In this document: one piece after another, positions 5,724 through 8,477 of the stretch | Position numbering within the stretch: the first letter of the stretch is position 1 | Layout of the letters: every line of letters starts with the position of its first letter | DNA from: Oscillospiraceae bacterium | GTDB lineage: Bacteria; Bacillota; Clostridia; UMGS1883 | Length of the DNA: 8,477 bases | NCBI GenBank assembly: GCA_022508735.1 | Contig: JAFLUQ010000106.1 | Span: forward strand, 1 to 8,477 | Direction: 5' to 3' | Translations under genes and position numbers: made by a program | The notes under the pieces: model-generated | What the model was told of the DNA's origin: nothing | Seen by the model: only the letters and a program-made list of their open reading frames with translations | The model's database searches: none

Positions 5724-6602
5724 ATGCCTGTTGTATACATAGACATCCTCTTTGGAGTCAATCTTGTTCTCAACTGCATACTTCTGCGGGCTGCCGGTCT
5801 GCTGTGCAAAAACAGCCCACCTCTGTGGCGCACTATTTTAGGCGGAGCAGCGGGCGCCGCATACGCCATAGCGGTGTTTTTTCCGGAGCTTGGGATACTC
5901 AGCGGGCTGTTTTTTAAGCTGCTGGCCTCAATGATAATTGTTTGCATCGCTTTTCCACTCTATAGCTTTAGTGATTTTTTTAAGTTGATATTCGTGTTTT
6001 ACGGCGTGTCGCTGATATTCGGCGGCCTGAGCTTTGCGCTTATGTTCCTTACCGGCTGGGGGGCAAATTTCGGGGCGGTGTATTCTAACGGCATATTCTA
6101 TCTTGATATACCGGTAACCGCACTGCTGTCGGGAGCGGTGGCCTTTTACGGGCTGCTCCGGCTCGGGTCACGGTTATTCCGCCTCAGTCTTCGCAGGGGA
6201 GCACGCCGCAAGGTGATAGTGGAGCTGCAGGGCCGCCGGGCGGAGCTGACCGCACTGGCCGACACCGGAAATATTCTCGTTGACCCCATCAGTCACGCGC
6301 CGGTCATAGTGGCCGAACTGGATGCACTAAAAGAACTTTTTGACTTGCGTGCCCGGCTGAGCCTGTCGTCAGAAAATCTTCAGGAGGGACTTTCTGAGAT
6401 CATATCCCGAGGGGTACGCGCTCGGCTCATCCCTTTTAGCTCCGTCGGCAGCGAGGATGGCCTGATGGTAGGCTTTATTCCTGACCTTGCCGCGGTTCGT
6501 GACGGAGGCGCCTTCCGCCCAATGAAGCCTTGCGTCATCGGTGTTTATCCCAAGCCTTTATCCGCTGACCGAAGCTATGACGCTTTATATAATCCCAATT
6601 AA
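5724..6602 (+). CDS. spoIIGA: Sporulation sigma-E processing aspartic protease SpoIIGA
   Basis: The 292-residue protein is the membrane protease that cleaves pro-sigma-E after asymmetric division. The N-terminal half (about residues 5-148) carries around five hydrophobic segments that would anchor it in the septal membrane. The C-terminal half is the aspartic protease domain, with ADTGNILVDP at 179-188. Asp180 is the expected catalytic residue; the active enzyme is known to be a dimer with one Asp from each subunit. The later conserved segment RLIPFSSVG is at 234-242. The ATG at 5724 is preceded by a run of six G (5711-5716) that serves as an unusual ribosome binding site with 7 nt spacing. 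sigE begins 19 nt after the stop, the standard operon arrangement. Confidence 0.93.
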   Translation: MPVVYIDILFGVNLVLNCILLRAAGLLCKNSPPLWRTILGGAAGAAYAIAVFFPELGILSGLFFKLLASMIIVCIAFPLYSFSDFFKLIFVFYGVSLIFGGLSFALMFLTGWGANFGAVYSNGIFYLDIPVTALLSGAVAFYGLLRLGSRLFRLSLRRGARRKVIVELQGRRAELTALADTGNILVDPISHAPVIVAELDALKELFDLRARLSLSSENLQEGLSEIISRGVRARLIPFSSVGSEDGLMVGFIPDLAAVRDGGAFRPMKPCVIGVYPKPLSADRSYDALYNPN

Positions 6603-6608
6603 TTCCCG

Positions 6609-6617
6609 AAGGAGGAT
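6609..6617 (+). promoter_or_regulatory. Ribosome binding site that fixes the sigE start
   Basis: AAGGAGGAT lies 4 nt before the ATG at 6622 (6 nt from the GGAGG core). It decides against the longer in-frame start at 6541, which overlaps the end of spoIIGA and has no such site. Confidence 0.85.
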
Positions 6618-6621
6618 CCCC

Positions 6622-7314
6622 ATGTTTACCCTGAAAAATCTGTTTCGCCAGTACTTTCAGCAAAACACACCGGAAATAAACTACATTGGAAGCGGAGACT
6701 ATCTGCCGCCGCCGTTGCCACCCGACGAGGAAGCCGAGTGCATTGCCAATATTGCGGATGTGAAATGCCGCAACACGCTTATCGAGCGAAATCTGCGCCT
6801 CGTGGTATACATAGCCCGCCGCTTTGACAACACCGGCATTTGCCCCGACGACCTCATATCAATCGGTACGATAGGTCTCATAAAGGCCATAAACACTTTT
6901 AGAGCCGATAAAAAAATAAAGCTGGCCACCTATGCCAGCCGTTGCATTGAAAACGAAATTCTGATGTATCTGCGAAAAAACAGCAACAGCCGCATAACTG
7001 TCTCCTTTGACGAACCGCTTAACGTGGACTGGGACGGCAACGAGCTGCTTCTGGGCGACATTCTTGGCTCTGACGCCGACAGCGTGGATAAGCACATCGA
7101 AGAGGAGGTGGATTATCAGCTGCTGCATCAGGCCATGGAAAGGCTCAGCCGCCGGGAAAAACAGATCGTAGAGCTGCGATACGGTCTCGGCGGACGGCGC
7201 GAGCTGACCCAAAAGGAGGTGGCTGACCTGCTCGGCATCAGCCAGAGCTATATTTCGCGATTGGAGAAAAAGATCATCGCCCGCCTCCGTAAGGATATGG
7301 TACGGTATATGTAA
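6622..7314 (+). CDS. sigE: RNA polymerase sporulation sigma factor sigma-E (pro-form)
   Basis: The 230-residue sigma-70 family factor directs early mother-cell transcription. Region 2 spans about 50-120, with DDLISIGTIGLIKA (76-89) and the -10 recognition/melting segment KIKLATYASRCIENEILMYL. The conserved linker SFDEPLNVDWDGNELLLGD is at 128-146. Region 4 holds the helix-turn-helix TQKEVADLLGISQSYISRLE (196-215). All of this matches Bacillus SigE almost word for word. The N-terminus is a short pro-sequence ahead of YIGSGDYLPPPL. By analogy with the Tyr27-Tyr28 site in B. subtilis, SpoIIGA should cut between Asn20 and Tyr21, so the pro-sequence is about 20 residues instead of 27 and has Asn instead of Tyr before the cut. 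Confidence 0.96.
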   Translation: MFTLKNLFRQYFQQNTPEINYIGSGDYLPPPLPPDEEAECIANIADVKCRNTLIERNLRLVVYIARRFDNTGICPDDLISIGTIGLIKAINTFRADKKIKLATYASRCIENEILMYLRKNSNSRITVSFDEPLNVDWDGNELLLGDILGSDADSVDKHIEEEVDYQLLHQAMERLSRREKQIVELRYGLGGRRELTQKEVADLLGISQSYISRLEKKIIARLRKDMVRYM

Positions 7315-7318
7315 AAAC

Positions 7319-7352
7319 AGGCACCCCGCTGCTTATATGCGGCGAGGTGCCT
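7319..7352. terminator. Rho-independent terminator shared by sigE and rny
   Basis: Arms 7319-7332 and 7339-7352 pair over 14 positions with one C-A mismatch and one T-G pair, around the loop TTATAT. Beyond them are TTTCTTT on the plus strand and a run of five T on the minus strand. It starts 5 nt after the sigE stop and lies about 40 bp beyond the stop of the convergent RNase Y gene, so it probably ends both transcripts. Confidence 0.88.
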
Positions 7353-7391
7353 TTTCTTTAGCCTTTTAAGCCGATATTTTGATTTAACTAC

Positions 7392-8477
7392 CTACTTTGC
7401 AAAGTCCGTGGTTCTGGTCTCACGAATAACATTTACCTTGATCTGACCCGGATACTCCAGATCGCTCTCGATCTTCTTGCATATCTCGCGGGCGATAAAT
7501 GTCATATCCTCATCGCCAACCTGCTCGGGCTTGACCATAATACGGATCTCACGGCCTGCCTGAATAGCATAGGAATTGTTAACACCGTTGAAGGAGTTGG
7601 CAATTTCCTCCAGCTTCTGAAGCCGCTTTATGTAGGTTTCAATGTTTTCACGTCTCGCGCCGGGCCTTGCTGCACTGATAGCATCCGCCGCCTGCACAAG
7701 ACAGGCCACAAGGGTCGTGGGCTCCACATCACCGTGATGAGCCTCGATCGCGTGAATAACATCCTTACTCTCGTGGAACTTCTTGGCCAGATCAACACCG
7801 ATAGAGATATGGCTGCCCTCGACCTCATGGTCAACAGCCTTGCCTATATCGTGCAGAAGTCCGGCACGCTTAGCCAGCGTCACGTCAGCTCCCAGCTCGC
7901 CTGCCATGATGCCGGCAAGGTGGGAAACCTCAATAGAGTGCTTCAGCACATTCTGACCGTAGCTGGTTCTGAATCTAAGCTTACCCAAAAGCTTGATAAG
8001 TTCGGGGTGAATACCGTGCACACCTGTTTCAAAGGTAGCCTGTTCACCCTCCTGCTTAATGGTCTGGTCAACCTCTTTTTTGGCGCGCTCAACCATTTCC
8101 TCAATTCTGGCGGGATGGATGCGCCCGTCGGTTATGAGCTTCTCAAGCGCAACTCTTGCCACCTCACGGCGTATGGGGTCGAAGCCGGAAAGAATAACCG
8201 CCTCGGGAGTATCGTCAATAATGAGATCAATTCCCGTGAGAGTTTCGAGGGCGCGGATATTTCTGCCCTCTCGTCCGATAATTCTGCCCTTCATTTCGTC
8301 ATTGGGCAGGGATACAACGCTGACAGTGGTCTCGGCTACATGGTCAGCCGCACACTTCTGAATGGCCGCGCTGATAATATTCTTAGCCTTCTTATCAGCC
8401 TCGTCCTTTGTTTGTGCCTCAATTTCCTTAATCATAATGGCCGCCTCGTGGCGAACCTCGCTCTCAATGTTACGCAG
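7392..8477 (-). CDS. rny: Ribonuclease Y, C-terminal part (5' end beyond window)
   Basis: This is a membrane-anchored endoribonuclease that starts mRNA decay in Firmicutes and scaffolds a degradosome-like complex. The visible 361 residues stay open to the window edge and start within the coiled coil (RNIESEVRHEAAIMIKEIEA). They lack the N-terminal membrane anchor and most of the coiled coil, roughly 150-165 residues judging from the usual length of about 515-525. The KH RNA-binding domain has GRIIGREGRN at fragment residues 64-73. The HD domain includes LKHSIEVS and the metal-binding LLHDIGKA (His209-Asp210), and the C-terminal domain ends in RETRTTDFAK. An ATG at 8435 exists, but the matching coding sequence continues upstream of it without a stop, so it is not the true start. 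The gene converges on sigE. Confidence 0.96.
   Translation of the reverse strand: MRNIESEVRHEAAIMIKEIEAQTKDEADKKAKNIISAAIQKCAADHVAETTVSVVSLPNDEMKGRIIGREGRNIRALETLTGIDLIIDDTPEAVILSGFDPIRREVARVALEKLITDGRIHPARIEEMVERAKKEVDQTIKQEGEQATFETGVHGIHPELIKLLGKLRFRTSYGQNVLKHSIEVSHLAGIMAGELGADVTLAKRAGLLHDIGKAVDHEVEGSHISIGVDLAKKFHESKDVIHAIEAHHGDVEPTTLVACLVQAADAISAARPGARRENIETYIKRLQKLEEIANSFNGVNNSYAIQAGREIRIMVKPEQVGDEDMTFIAREICKKIESDLEYPGQIKVNVIRETRTTDFAK

Noticed and set aside
6541..6621. Upstream in-frame start of sigE
   Set aside because: It overlaps spoIIGA and lacks a ribosome binding site, while 6622 has a strong one and gives a SigE-like N-terminus.

Overview
The window looks like chromosomal DNA of an anaerobic, endospore-forming member of the Clostridia, most likely a gut-type Oscillospiraceae/Ruminococcaceae relative. 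The reasons are the spoIIGA-sigE sporulation pair, RNase Y, an oxygen-sensitive glycyl radical enzyme that ferments hydroxyproline, strong AGGAGG-type ribosome binding sites, and moderate GC genes separated by AT-rich spacers. No mobile element, CRISPR array, tRNA or complete rRNA gene was seen.

Layout. Bases 1-104 read, on the minus strand, as the promoter and leader of an rRNA operon whose 16S gene would lie to the left of the window. Divergent from it, a consensus-like promoter (168-196) and a leader with three consecutive stem-loops (197-318) precede a plus-strand cation diffusion facilitator metal exporter (343-1509). Its residue pattern points to manganese. This gene converges, across a bidirectional terminator (1512-1541), on a minus-strand 83-residue protein of unknown function (1614-1865) that resembles a degenerate HPr/Crh fold.

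The centre is a minus-strand operon, 5561 down to 1996, with a good promoter at 5587-5615. It encodes the radical SAM activase (HypE), a 66-residue AT-rich two-helix membrane protein, and trans-4-hydroxy-L-proline dehydratase (HypD). HypE would install the glycyl radical on Gly764 of HypD. HypD then dehydrates hydroxyproline to pyrroline-5-carboxylate, which a reductase encoded elsewhere could turn into proline for Stickland fermentation. No proC lies inside the window.

Back to back with the hyp promoter is the spoIIG promoter (about 5634-5700). It has Spo0A-box-like sites and a -10 placed 22 bp from the -35-like element, as in the known Spo0A-activated spoIIG promoter. It drives spoIIGA (membrane aspartic protease) and sigE (pro-sigma-E, the early mother-cell sigma factor); SpoIIGA would remove the sigma-E pro-sequence. 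sigE ends at a terminator (7319-7352) shared with the convergent RNase Y gene, which runs off the right edge without its N-terminus.

Most of the window is well understood. The parts worth a second look are the structured leader of the metal exporter, the unknown small membrane protein inside the hyp operon, the HPr/Crh-like small protein, and the hyp/spoIIG divergent promoter region.
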